Below, piece after piece: positions 1 to 6,582 of a DNA stretch of 8,491 bases. The stretch covers positions 1 to 8,491 of the forward strand of contig DAHVRG010000267.1 of the NCBI GenBank assembly GCA_027322565.1, written 5' to 3'. Within the stretch, counting starts at the first letter, position 1. Each line of letters starts with the position of its first letter. Both the position numbers and the translations under genes were made by a program. The DNA comes from Georgenia sp. (GTDB lineage Bacteria; Actinomycetota; Actinomycetes; Actinomycetales; Actinomycetaceae). Under the pieces are notes generated by a model. The model was given only the letters and a program-made list of their open reading frames with translations, did not search any database and was not told the DNA's origin.

Positions 1-1379
1 ATGACCATGGTGTAGCCGAGCGCCCGGCCGCGCGGCAGGATCGTCACCTTCGTCACGGGGTCGGTGTAGCGCATCGCCGCCGCCACCAGGGCGTGCCCGC
101 CCTCGTGGTACGCGGTGATCTTCTGCTCCTTGACCTTCATCACCCGGGTGCGCTTCTGCGGCCCGGCGATGACCCGGTCGATCGCCTCGTCGAGGGCGCG
201 GTCGTCGATGAGGTCCGCGTCGGAGCGGGCGGTGAGGAGCGCGGCCTCGTTGAGCACGTTGGCCAGGTCCGCACCGGTGAAGCCGGGCGTGCGCTTGGCG
301 ACCATCCGCAGGTCGATCTCCGGCACCATCGGCTTCCCGCGGGCGTGGACCTGAAGGATGGCGTGCCGGCCCTCGAGGTCCGGCGCCTCGACGGTGATCT
401 GCCGGTCGAAGCGGCCCGGGCGCAGCAGCGCGGGGTCGAGGATGTCGGGCCGGTTGGTGGCGGCGATGAGGATGACGTTGGTGTTGACGTCGAAGCCGTC
501 CATCTCGACGAGCAGCTGGTTGAGCGTCTGCTCCCGCTCGTCGTGGCCGCCGCCCATCCCGGCGCCGCGGTGCCGGCCGACGGCGTCGATCTCGTCGACG
601 AAGATGATCGCCGGGGAGTTCGCCTTGGCCTGCTCGAAGAGGTCGCGCACCCGGGAGGCCCCGACGCCGACGAACATCTCGACGAAGTCCGAGCCGGAGA
701 TGGAGTAGAACGGCACGCCCGCCTCGCCGGCGACGGCGCGGGCGAGCAGTGTCTTGCCGGTGCCGGGCGGGCCGTACAGGAGCACACCCTTGGGGATCTT
801 GGCGCCCACGGACTGGAACTTCTGCGGGTCGGCGAGGAACTCGCGGATCTCCTGCAGCTCCTCGACGGCCTCGTCCGCGCCGGCGACGTCGGCGAAGGTG
901 ACCTGCGGGTTCTCCTTGTTGACCATCTTGGCCTTCGACTTGCCGAACTTCATCATCCCGCCGCCGCCCTGCATCCGGGAGATGAGGAACCAGAAGACGC
1001 CGAGGATGATGAGCATCGGCAGGAGGAAGCCGAGGAGCGAGGTCCAGATCGAGGGCTGCGGGACCGTGGAGTTGAAGCCCTCCGCGGGGTCGGCCGCGGC
1101 GATCGCCTCCATGACCGTCTCGCCCTGTGGCGTCGCGTAGTAGAAGGCGACGTGGTCGCCGTTGTCCTCGAAGTCCTCGGTGAGGACCAGCTCGACCCGC
1201 TGCGTCGTGTCGTTGACCTCGACCTGCTCGACCGTGTCGCCGGAGAGGAGCTCCAGGCCGTCGGAGGTGTCGATCTCCTCCGGGTTCGGCCCCATGAGCA
1301 TGGAGGCACCCAGGAAGGCGAGGAGCAGGACGAGGACGACCCAGATGACAGGGCCGCGGAGCAGCTTCTTGGCGTTCAT
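1..1379 (-). CDS. ftsH: ATP-dependent zinc metalloprotease FtsH (N-terminal 459 residues, 3' end off window)
   Basis: Membrane-anchored AAA+ protease that extracts and degrades misfolded membrane proteins and some regulators. It works as a hexamer on the cytoplasmic face. Visible in order: TM1 at about residues 8-29, a short extracytoplasmic domain, TM2 at about 113-134, a [14 protein letters not shown] linker, the AAA domain with Walker A GPPGTGKT (203-210), Walker B IIFVDEID (258-265) and the second region of homology starting ATNRP (307-328), then the protease domain with the zinc-binding HEGGH (425-429). The remaining protease domain, including the third zinc ligand, lies beyond the left edge. 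ATG at 1379 is chosen because [10 protein letters not shown] leads directly into TM1 as in actinobacterial homologues. The only strong AGGAGG (1409-1404) is 24 nt upstream, which is unusually far, and no in-frame ATG or GTG lies closer to it. hpt is 239 nt upstream, with a repeat array between, so ftsH may have its own promoter. Identity is certain; the start is fairly sure. Confidence 0.97.
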   Translation of the reverse strand, partial: MNAKKLLRGPVIWVVLVLLLAFLGASMLMGPNPEEIDTSDGLELLSGDTVEQVEVNDTTQRVELVLTEDFEDNGDHVAFYYATPQGETVMEAIAAADPAEGFNSTVPQPSIWTSLLGFLLPMLIILGVFWFLISRMQGGGGMMKFGKSKAKMVNKENPQVTFADVAGADEAVEELQEIREFLADPQKFQSVGAKIPKGVLLYGPPGTGKTLLARAVAGEAGVPFYSISGSDFVEMFVGVGASRVRDLFEQAKANSPAIIFVDEIDAVGRHRGAGMGGGHDEREQTLNQLLVEMDGFDVNTNVILIAATNRPDILDPALLRPGRFDRQITVEAPDLEGRHAILQVHARGKPMVPEIDLRMVAKRTPGFTGADLANVLNEAALLTARSDADLIDDRALDEAIDRVIAGPQKRTRVMKVKEQKITAYHEGGHALVAAAMRYTDPVTKVTILPRGRALGYTMV

Positions 1380-1403
1380 CGGTGGTGGCGCAGCGGCCAG
1401 GTC

Positions 1404-1409
1404 CCTCCT
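1404..1409 (-). promoter_or_regulatory. AGGAGG motif upstream of ftsH, poorly spaced
   Basis: A perfect AGGAGG on the minus strand sits 24 nt before the ftsH ATG. Normal spacing is about 5-10 nt. The in-frame codons between are GAC CTG GCC GCT GCG CCA CCA CCG, so the only possible nearer start would be CTG, only 3 nt after the motif. The motif may be a chance match, may act through folding of the leader, or may indicate a misplaced start. Confidence 0.35.
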
Positions 1410-1472
1410 GCTCGGTCGATCATCGCTCGACGGTACACGGAACGCCGGCGGAGTCGGGCACATGTTCGCCCA

Positions 1473-1489
1473 GGGCGGGACGCCCGCCC
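1473..1489. terminator. GC hairpin beside the intergenic repeat array (possible hpt terminator)
   Basis: A perfect 7-bp inverted repeat, GGGCGGG and CCCGCCC, is separated by the 3-nt loop ACG. It lies in the hpt-ftsH gap, downstream of the repeat array in the direction of hpt transcription. No T-run follows on either strand, so it is not a classical intrinsic terminator. It could be a factor-independent GC hairpin as often inferred in actinobacteria, a leader structure of ftsH, or simple GC-rich sequence. Confidence 0.3.
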
Positions 1490-1502
1490 GCCCACTCCCG
1501 TC

Positions 1503-1593
1503 ACCGACAGCCCACTTCTTGGCGACAGCTCACTTCTTGGCGATAGCTCACTTCGTCACCGACAGCCCACATCCCGCCGAGAGCTCACTTCTT
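1503..1593 (+). repeat. Intergenic array of five 18-bp tandem repeats
   Basis: Five units lie at 1503-1520, 1521-1538, 1539-1556, 1558-1575 and 1576-1593, with one extra C at 1557. The consensus on the plus strand is close to RSCGASAGCTCACTTCYY. Units 1 and 4 carry AGCCCAC, while units 2, 3 and 5 carry AGCTCAC. A degenerate unit with CCCACTCCCG precedes the array at about 1488-1502, and GACAAGACC follows it. The array fills much of the 239-nt gap between hpt (ends 1619) and ftsH (starts 1379). The same unit recurs on the opposite strand inside tilS. There are no unique spacers between units, so it is not a CRISPR. The plus-strand reading would give GDSSLL-type hexapeptides, but the extra base breaks the frame and no start or ribosome binding site supports translation. 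Function unknown. Confidence 0.9.
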
Positions 1594-1618
1594 GACAAGA
1601 CCGCAGACCGACCAGCGG

Positions 1619-2173
<555 letters not shown>

Positions 2174-2184
2174 GCGCTCTCCCG

Positions 2185-3348
2185 TCACTCGCTCACGTCG
2201 CGCGGGCCGCGACGTGCGAGGTTCAGCCTGCCACACCGGCGCCACGCCGTGACAGCGCCTGGCAGGTCGACCGGTCCCTGGCCGCGCCAGGCGGTGACCA
2301 GGGCGTCGAGCGCCGCGACGTGGACTGCCGCGAGCGCCCCGGGCGGGCAGCCGGCCGTGCGCGCGGCGAGGTGGAGGACACGGCTACGCAGAGCGGGGTG
2401 CGCTTCCTCGAGGACGACGGCGTCGAGGCTCACCTCCGGTCGATCGGCGCCGGTGTCAGCAACTGAGCTGTCACCGGGAACTGAGCTCTCGGCAGCAAGT
2501 GAGCTCTCGGCAGCAAGTGAGCTGGCGCCGGGAAGTGAGCGCTCGCTGGGAAGTGGGCTGTCGGTGAGAGTGGGGGTGGGGAGGCCGGCGGCGTGGGCGA
2601 GCTTTGCGGCCGCGGCGGAGAGGTAGTCCTCATCCTGCTGCAACCGCTGCGCGGTGCGGGCCAGCGCCTCGGGGACGCCGGGGCCGAGGGCCTCCTCCAG
2701 GACGGGCAGGACGCGGTGTCGGATCGCGGCGCGCCGCAGCGGGCCGCCGTCGGCCCGGCGCCACGGTCCGTCGGGGGCGTTGGTCGGGTCGTCCACGAAC
2801 TGCAGGCCGAGCGCGTCGCACACCGCCTCGGTGTCGCGGCGCCGCAGTCCGAGGAAGGGTCGGTGCCACCGCCCCGCCGCGGCCGGCATGCCGGCAAGAG
2901 AGCGCGCACCGGAGCCGCGACCGAGCCCGAGCAGCACGGTCTCCGCCTGGTCGTCGAGGGTGTGCCCGAGGAGCACCGCCGCGGCGTCCGCGTCCCGGGC
3001 TGCCTCCTCGAGCGCGGCGTACCGCGCCTCCCGAGCGGCGGCCTCCGGCCCGCCCGGTCCGCGGGCGTCGACCACACGAACCTCCACCGGGTCCAGCCCG
3101 AGACGGCGGCACATCGCCGCGGCGGCCTCGGCAACACGGCCGCTGCCCTCCTGGAGCCGGTGGTCGACGACGACCGCCCCCGCCCGCAGCCCGGCACGGG
3201 GCGCGACGAACGCGGTCGCCGCGGCGAGCGCGGCGGAGTCGGCCCCGCCGGAGCAGGCGACGAGTACGAGCGAGCCGGCGGGCAGGTCCGCGAGCGCCGC
3301 CCGGACGGCGACGCGGGCCGCCGCGACCGCAGGTGCCGGCCCGGCCAC
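2185..3348 (-). CDS. tilS: tRNA(Ile)-lysidine synthetase with an in-frame repeat insertion
   Basis: Converts C34 of the CAU-anticodon tRNA-Ile to lysidine using ATP and lysine, so that AUA is read as Ile. It is normally essential. The N-terminal PP-loop ATPase domain carries SGGADS (33-38), DHRLQ (62-66) and [14 protein letters not shown] (127-140), with DDPTN at 186-190. Residues 191-212 differ from the common YTRNRIRH pattern: they read PWRRADGG followed by [11 protein letters not shown]. The C-terminal domain extends to residue 387. Residues 262-297 are encoded by six 18-bp tandem repeats, reading as [30 protein letters not shown] and GDSSVA, in a region expected to be a linker. The codons there (TCA, CTT, GTT, GCT) are rare in the neighbouring genes. 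GTG at 3348 follows the upstream metalloprotease stop after 3 nt, with a perfect hairpin over the junction. Identity is strong; whether the insert affects function is unknown. Confidence 0.95.
   Translation of the reverse strand: MAGPAPAVAAARVAVRAALADLPAGSLVLVACSGGADSAALAAATAFVAPRAGLRAGAVVVDHRLQEGSGRVAEAAAAMCRRLGLDPVEVRVVDARGPGGPEAAAREARYAALEEAARDADAAAVLLGHTLDDQAETVLLGLGRGSGARSLAGMPAAAGRWHRPFLGLRRRDTEAVCDALGLQFVDDPTNAPDGPWRRADGGPLRRAAIRHRVLPVLEEALGPGVPEALARTAQRLQQDEDYLSAAAAKLAHAAGLPTPTLTDSPLPSERSLPGASSLAAESSLAAESSVPGDSSVADTGADRPEVSLDAVVLEEAHPALRSRVLHLAARTAGCPPGALAAVHVAALDALVTAWRGQGPVDLPGAVTAWRRCGRLNLARRGPRDVSE
2458..2565 (-). repeat. Six in-frame 18-bp tandem repeats inside tilS
   Basis: Minus-strand units at 2565-2548, 2547-2530, 2529-2512, 2511-2494, 2493-2476 and 2475-2458 each have a core of AGC(T/C)CA(C/G)TT. 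Each unit is exactly six codons and the array is in phase with tilS. Units 4 and 5 are nearly identical (GCCGAGAGCTCA shared). Unit 1 plus two preceding bases shares the exact 18 nt TCACCGACAGCCCACTTC with the intergenic array at 1501-1518. Before unit 1 is a degenerate CCCCCACTCTC, matching the CCCACTCCCG flank of the other array, and after unit 6 comes GACACC, resembling GACAAGACC there. The two arrays are therefore the same element in opposite orientation. Confidence 0.9.
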
Positions 3349-3361
3349 GGCTCAGCCGTGG
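3345..3361. promoter_or_regulatory. Perfect hairpin spanning metalloprotease stop and tilS start
   Basis: CCACGGC and GCCGTGG form a perfect 7-bp inverted repeat around the 3-nt loop TCA. On the minus strand that loop is exactly the TGA stop of the metalloprotease, and the 3' arm contains the GTG start of tilS. A ribosome ending the upstream gene would melt the stem and expose the start, which suggests translational coupling. The structure is seen directly; the role is inferred. Confidence 0.45.
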
Positions 3362-4410
3362 ACCCGCCGCACCCAGGTGTCGGGCGCGAAGATCTCGCGG
3401 GCGGTCGGGAGCGTCTCGACCGAGGCCCACGCGGCGTTGAGCCCCTCGTGGCCGATCCGGTGGACGACCCGGCGGACGAAGTCGGCGCCGTTGCGGTACT
3501 GGGCGATCTTGGCCTCCATCCCCATGAGTCGACGCACGACGACGTCGAGGGTCCCGGTGCCCTGCCGCCGGCGTTCGAACTGGCTGCGGATCCGGGCCAC
3601 CGAGGGCAGTACCCGCGGGCCGACGGCGTCCATGACGACGTCGGCGTGGCCCTCGAGGAGGGACATGACGGCGACGACCTCGGCGAGGTGCTCCCGCTCC
3701 GCCTCGGTGAGGACCGCGTCGATGAGCGGGCCGGCCAGGGCCTGTGCTGCGGGTGCGGAGCCGCGCGGGGTGGTGAGCGCCTCGACGACGGCGCGCAGCG
3801 TGCGGGTCAGCCGCTGACCCCCACCCTCGGGCTCGGCGATGGAGGAGACCGCCTCCCGCATCCGAGCACGGAGGTGGTCGGCGAGCCACGGTGCCGCCGC
3901 GAACTGGACGGCGTGGGTCTGCTCGTGCAGGCAGACCCAGCGGCGGAAGTCCAGGGCGTCGAGGTCGAGCTCGCGCTCGACGTGCAGGATGTTCGGGGCG
4001 ACGAGGACGAGGTATCCCGGTGCGTCGTCGCCCGCCGCGGTGAAGGGGTCGTACTGGCCGAGCACCTTGGTGGAGAGGTAGGAGAGCATGATGCCGAGCT
4101 CCTCGCCGCCGAGGCGGGCCGCCCCGGGCAGGGTGGTCGGCGGGAGGAGGTCACCGACGAGGTGCCGGAAGAGCGTGATGTTCGCCTCGGCCCAGCGGGC
4201 GCGGTCGACGACGAACACCGGCCGGCGGGCGGCCCGGGCGGCGGCGTCGGTGAGTCCGGTGATCTCGGCGACGTGCTCGGGAGCCTCCCGGGCGGCCGTG
4301 TGGAGCACCGTGACGACGCCGCGGGCCTCGGCGCGCCCGGCACGGGGCCCGGGCGGAGCCAGCACGGCGGCCCGGCGGCGAGCGGCCTGCCAGTCGATGG
4401 GGGAAGCCAT
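3352..4410 (-). CDS. Zincin-type metalloprotease of unknown substrate (PF10103 family)
   Basis: A 352-residue protein of the actinobacterial Zincin_2/DUF2342 family. The zinc-binding HEQTH lies at residues 162-166 (in CLHEQTHAVQF) and a second conserved segment, EGHADVVMD, at 253-261 probably supplies the third ligand. Other recognisable family stretches are NITLFRHLVGDLL (about 77-89), GYLVLVAPNI (132-141) and QYRNGADFVRRVV near the C-terminus. There is no signal peptide or membrane helix, so it is presumably cytoplasmic. Some databases label relatives as associated with coenzyme F420 biosynthesis, but nothing in this window supports that. The gene keeps the conserved place between the PBP4-type carboxypeptidase and tilS, as Rv3626c does in M. 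tuberculosis. ATG at 4410 has no clear ribosome binding site. Peptidase activity is inferred from the motifs; substrate and process are unknown. Confidence 0.9.
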   Translation of the reverse strand: MASPIDWQAARRRAAVLAPPGPRAGRAEARGVVTVLHTAAREAPEHVAEITGLTDAAARAARRPVFVVDRARWAEANITLFRHLVGDLLPPTTLPGAARLGGEELGIMLSYLSTKVLGQYDPFTAAGDDAPGYLVLVAPNILHVERELDLDALDFRRWVCLHEQTHAVQFAAAPWLADHLRARMREAVSSIAEPEGGGQRLTRTLRAVVEALTTPRGSAPAAQALAGPLIDAVLTEAEREHLAEVVAVMSLLEGHADVVMDAVGPRVLPSVARIRSQFERRRQGTGTLDVVVRRLMGMEAKIAQYRNGADFVRRVVHRIGHEGLNAAWASVETLPTAREIFAPDTWVRRVHG

Positions 4411-4444
4411 GGCGTCACGGTAACCCGCCGGGGCCCGCGAGGAC

Positions 4445-4468
4445 CTCCCCGGGCCGCGGGCCGGGGAG
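4445..4468. terminator. Strong GC hairpin just after dacB
   Basis: An 8-bp perfect stem (CTCCCCGG with CCGGGGAG) encloses an 8-nt GC loop that can pair further. It starts 2 nt after the dacB stop and lies 34 nt before the metalloprotease start. No T-run follows on the minus strand. It could partially terminate or protect the dacB message, separating its level from the downstream genes. Confidence 0.35.
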
Positions 4469-4470
4469 CG

Positions 4471-5862
4471 TCAGCGGCAGCCGCAGGCGGCGACACCCGC
4501 CGCCCACTCGTCGATCGCGGCGCGTGCGGGTCCCACGCCGCCGAGCTCGAGGTCGTCGGCGACGACGGCGAAGACGAGCAGCCGGCCGTCGGCGTCCAGG
4601 ACGAGCCCGGTGAGGCTCACCGCGCTGATGAGGGTGCCGGTCTTGGCCCGGAGCACCCCGGCCGCGGCGCCGTGCATCCGGTTGCTCAGCGTGCCCTCGA
4701 GCGCCGCGACCGGGAGCCCGGTCACCGCACCGCGCAGGTCGGGACGCTGCGGGTCGAGCGCGGTCGCCATGACGTCGGCGAGGACGGCGGCCGGTACCTG
4801 GTTCTCGACGAGCAGCCCGGAGGTGTCCGCGAGGGTCACCCCGTCCGTCGGTACTCCGAGCGCCGCGAGCCTGGCGAGGACCGCCCTGGAGGCACCGGCG
4901 AAGCTCGGCTCCTCGCCGTCGGCGACGGCGACGAGTCGGGCGAGCACCTCGGAGACCGAGTTCTCCGACACCGCGAGGGTGTGGGCGACGACGTCGCGCA
5001 TGGGCGCCGACTCGACGGCGTCCAGCTCGGTCGCGCCCTCCGGGGCAGCCGCACGGACGACCTCGCCACGGACGGCCACCCCCTCGGCGCGCAGGGCGTC
5101 GGCGAACGCGCGGGCGGCGGCCAGTGCTGGGTCGTCCGCGTAGCCGCCCTGCGGCAGGACCCCGGCGTCCACGGCGAGCGGCTGGATCGGCATGACGTAG
5201 TCGAGGTCGATGCCTCCCCAGCCGGGGGCGTAGAGCGGACCGGTGAACAGCGTGTCGTCGACGGCGACGCTCACCTCCTGCCCTTCCATCGCCTCGGCGG
5301 TGCGGGCGGCGAGGTCCCGGAGGGAGGCGTGGCCGACGACGTCGCGCGGCCGGGCCTCGCCGTCGGTGAGGAGGATGTCCCCGCCGCCGACGAGGACGAC
5401 CTGGCCCGGCTCGCCCGCGACGACGGTGGTGCGCAGCACGTGCCCGGGCCCGAGCGCGTCGAGCGCCGCGACGGCGCCGAGCAGCTTGAGCGAGGACGCC
5501 GGCGTGCGTGGCGCGGCCCCACCGATGTCGACGAGGACCTCGGCGGTCAGGGCGTCCCGGACGACGACGCCGACGTCGCCGCCGGTCCGCACGTCGTCGA
5601 CCAGCTCCTGGCTCAGCGCCGCGAGCGCCTCGGGCGAGGGCAGCGGGACGTCGGGGTCGAGGGTGGGGAGCAGCGGCTCGGCGGGCACCGCGCTGGGCCG
5701 GGGGAAGGGTGCCGGGTCGGGGACGGGCGGGTCCGTCGTCAGGACGCCGGGCACCACGTCGGCGACGTCCGCGGCCGCGTAGCCGCCGGCGAGGAGCACG
5801 AGCACGGTGACCGTGGCGGCGGCGGCCCGGCCCCGTCGTCGTCGTCCCTCGCTGCGCGCCAC
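4471..5862 (-). CDS. dacB: D-alanyl-D-alanine carboxypeptidase/endopeptidase, PBP4 (class C) type
   Basis: Penicillin-binding protein of the S13 peptidase family, trimming D-Ala from, or cutting cross-links in, peptidoglycan outside the membrane. The 463-residue product has an Arg-rich N-terminus followed by a hydrophobic segment (about 13-31) acting as signal peptide or anchor, then a Pro-rich stretch (45-76). The three active-site motifs are present: SSLK (123-126, nucleophile Ser123), SEN (299-301) and KTG (407-409). ADTSGLLVENQV (345-356) is typical of the family. GTG at 5862 is preceded by GGAAGG (5879-5874) with an 11-nt spacer, slightly long; the start places the basic residues just before the hydrophobic segment. 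It diverges from ppa across 144 nt and leads the minus-strand cluster. The product ends in CGCR, an unusual pair of cysteines near the C-terminus. The M. tuberculosis counterpart by position is Rv3627c. Confidence 0.93.
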   Translation of the reverse strand: MARSEGRRRRGRAAAATVTVLVLLAGGYAAADVADVVPGVLTTDPPVPDPAPFPRPSAVPAEPLLPTLDPDVPLPSPEALAALSQELVDDVRTGGDVGVVVRDALTAEVLVDIGGAAPRTPASSLKLLGAVAALDALGPGHVLRTTVVAGEPGQVVLVGGGDILLTDGEARPRDVVGHASLRDLAARTAEAMEGQEVSVAVDDTLFTGPLYAPGWGGIDLDYVMPIQPLAVDAGVLPQGGYADDPALAAARAFADALRAEGVAVRGEVVRAAAPEGATELDAVESAPMRDVVAHTLAVSENSVSEVLARLVAVADGEEPSFAGASRAVLARLAALGVPTDGVTLADTSGLLVENQVPAAVLADVMATALDPQRPDLRGAVTGLPVAALEGTLSNRMHGAAAGVLRAKTGTLISAVSLTGLVLDADGRLLVFAVVADDLELGGVGPARAAIDEWAAGVAACGCR

Positions 5863-6006
5863 GCGGCGTTCCGCCTTCCACTCCCCGCCACGTCGTGGCC
5901 GACCCAGTGCTGCCGGTGGTCCACACTAGTACCCACCAGGTAACGACGGTTCGCGCCCCGAGGCGCTCTCGCACCGCAGCGACGGTGGCGGAAGGAAGGT
6001 CACGCA
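5863..6006. promoter_or_regulatory. Divergent dacB-ppa intergenic region
   Basis: These 144 nt must hold the promoters of both dacB (leftward) and ppa (rightward). The AT-richest part is around 5925-5950, with ACTAGTACC and GGTAACG. On the minus strand TAGTGT fits a TANNNT -10 element, but I see no good -35 partner, so no promoter is assigned firmly. Confidence 0.3.
5994..5999 (+). promoter_or_regulatory. ppa ribosome binding site
   Basis: GGAAGG lies 7 nt before the GTG at 6007, within the purine run GGAAGGAAGG. It fixes the ppa start at this GTG. Confidence 0.75.
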
Positions 6007-6534
6007 GTGGAGTTCGACGTCACGATCGAGATCCCCAAGGGGAACCGCAACAAGTACGAGGTGGATCACGAGACGGGACGGATCCGCCTGGACCGGATGC
6101 TCTTCACCTCCACCCGCTACCCCGACGACTACGGCTTCATCGAGAACACCCTGGGTGAGGACGGCGACCCGCTCGACGCGCTCGTGCTGCTCGAGGAGCC
6201 GACGTTCCCCGGCTGCCTCATCCGGTGCCGCGCCCTCGGCATGTTCCGGATGAGGGACGAGGCGGGCGGCGACGACAAGGTGCTGTGCGTCCCGGCCGCG
6301 GACCAGCGGGCGTCGTGGCGCACCGACATCGAGGACGTCAGCGAGTTCCATCGCCTGGAGATCCAGCACTTCTTCGAGGTCTACAAGGACCTCGAGCCCG
6401 GCAAGTCCGTCGAGGGCGCCCACTGGGTCGGCCGCGAGGAGGCGGAGGCGGAGATCCGGCGCTCCTTCCAGCGGGCCAAGGACGCCGGCCTCCACGCGGA
6501 GGCCGACCCGCACGGCCCGGGGCAGGCCGAGTAA
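6007..6534 (+). CDS. ppa: Inorganic pyrophosphatase (family I)
   Basis: Soluble Mg-dependent enzyme hydrolysing pyrophosphate to two phosphates, pulling forward DNA, RNA, nucleotide and aminoacyl-tRNA synthesis. The 175-residue product is the usual bacterial length. The family signature DGDPLDA is at residues 52-58. Other conserved parts are [14 protein letters not shown] (7-20), [13 protein letters not shown] (37-49) with active-site Tyr and Asp residues, and [12 protein letters not shown] near the end, whose YKDLE-K pattern closes the active site. Start is GTG with a well-placed ribosome binding site. It is the only plus-strand gene in the window, divergent from dacB and convergent with the NlpC/P60 gene. 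The same ppa position next to a PBP4-type gene is seen in mycobacteria (Rv3628). The C-terminal tail of about 12 residues ([13 protein letters not shown]) is variable in the family. Confidence 0.97.
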   Translation: MEFDVTIEIPKGNRNKYEVDHETGRIRLDRMLFTSTRYPDDYGFIENTLGEDGDPLDALVLLEEPTFPGCLIRCRALGMFRMRDEAGGDDKVLCVPAADQRASWRTDIEDVSEFHRLEIQHFFEVYKDLEPGKSVEGAHWVGREEAEAEIRRSFQRAKDAGLHAEADPHGPGQAE

Positions 6535-6543
6535 CCCTCCCGT

Positions 6544-6565
6544 CCGTGACCGGCGACGGTCACGG
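6544..6565. terminator. Bidirectional hairpin between convergent ppa and NlpC/P60 genes
   Basis: CCGTGACCG and CGGTCACGG form a perfect 9-bp stem with the 4-nt loop GCGA, a GNRA-type tetraloop on the plus strand. It sits 9 nt after the ppa stop and 17 nt beyond the end of the NlpC/P60 gene, as expected for a shared terminator. There is no T-run. Confidence 0.65.
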
Positions 6566-6582
6566 GCTGCCCGGGTGAGGGC

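Noticed and set aside
1503..1593. CRISPR array
   Set aside because: Units are directly adjacent 18-mers without unique spacers, far from the usual repeat-spacer layout, and no cas genes are present.
93..1595. Plus-strand open frame of 500 codons opposite ftsH, whose end reads through the intergenic repeats as GDSSLL
   Set aside because: It is a shadow of ftsH with no recognisable domain or ribosome binding site. The hexapeptide resemblance to TilS only reflects the shared DNA repeat.
2593..5943. A very long plus-strand open frame of 1116 codons opposite tilS, the metalloprotease and dacB
   Set aside because: It is antisense to three clearly identified genes. Its Gly/Arg/Asp/Val-rich translation resembles no family, and it arises from the strong G/C third-position bias of the opposite strand.
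5926..6513. Minus-strand open frame opposite ppa
   Set aside because: It is antisense to the clearly identified pyrophosphatase and has no family resemblance.
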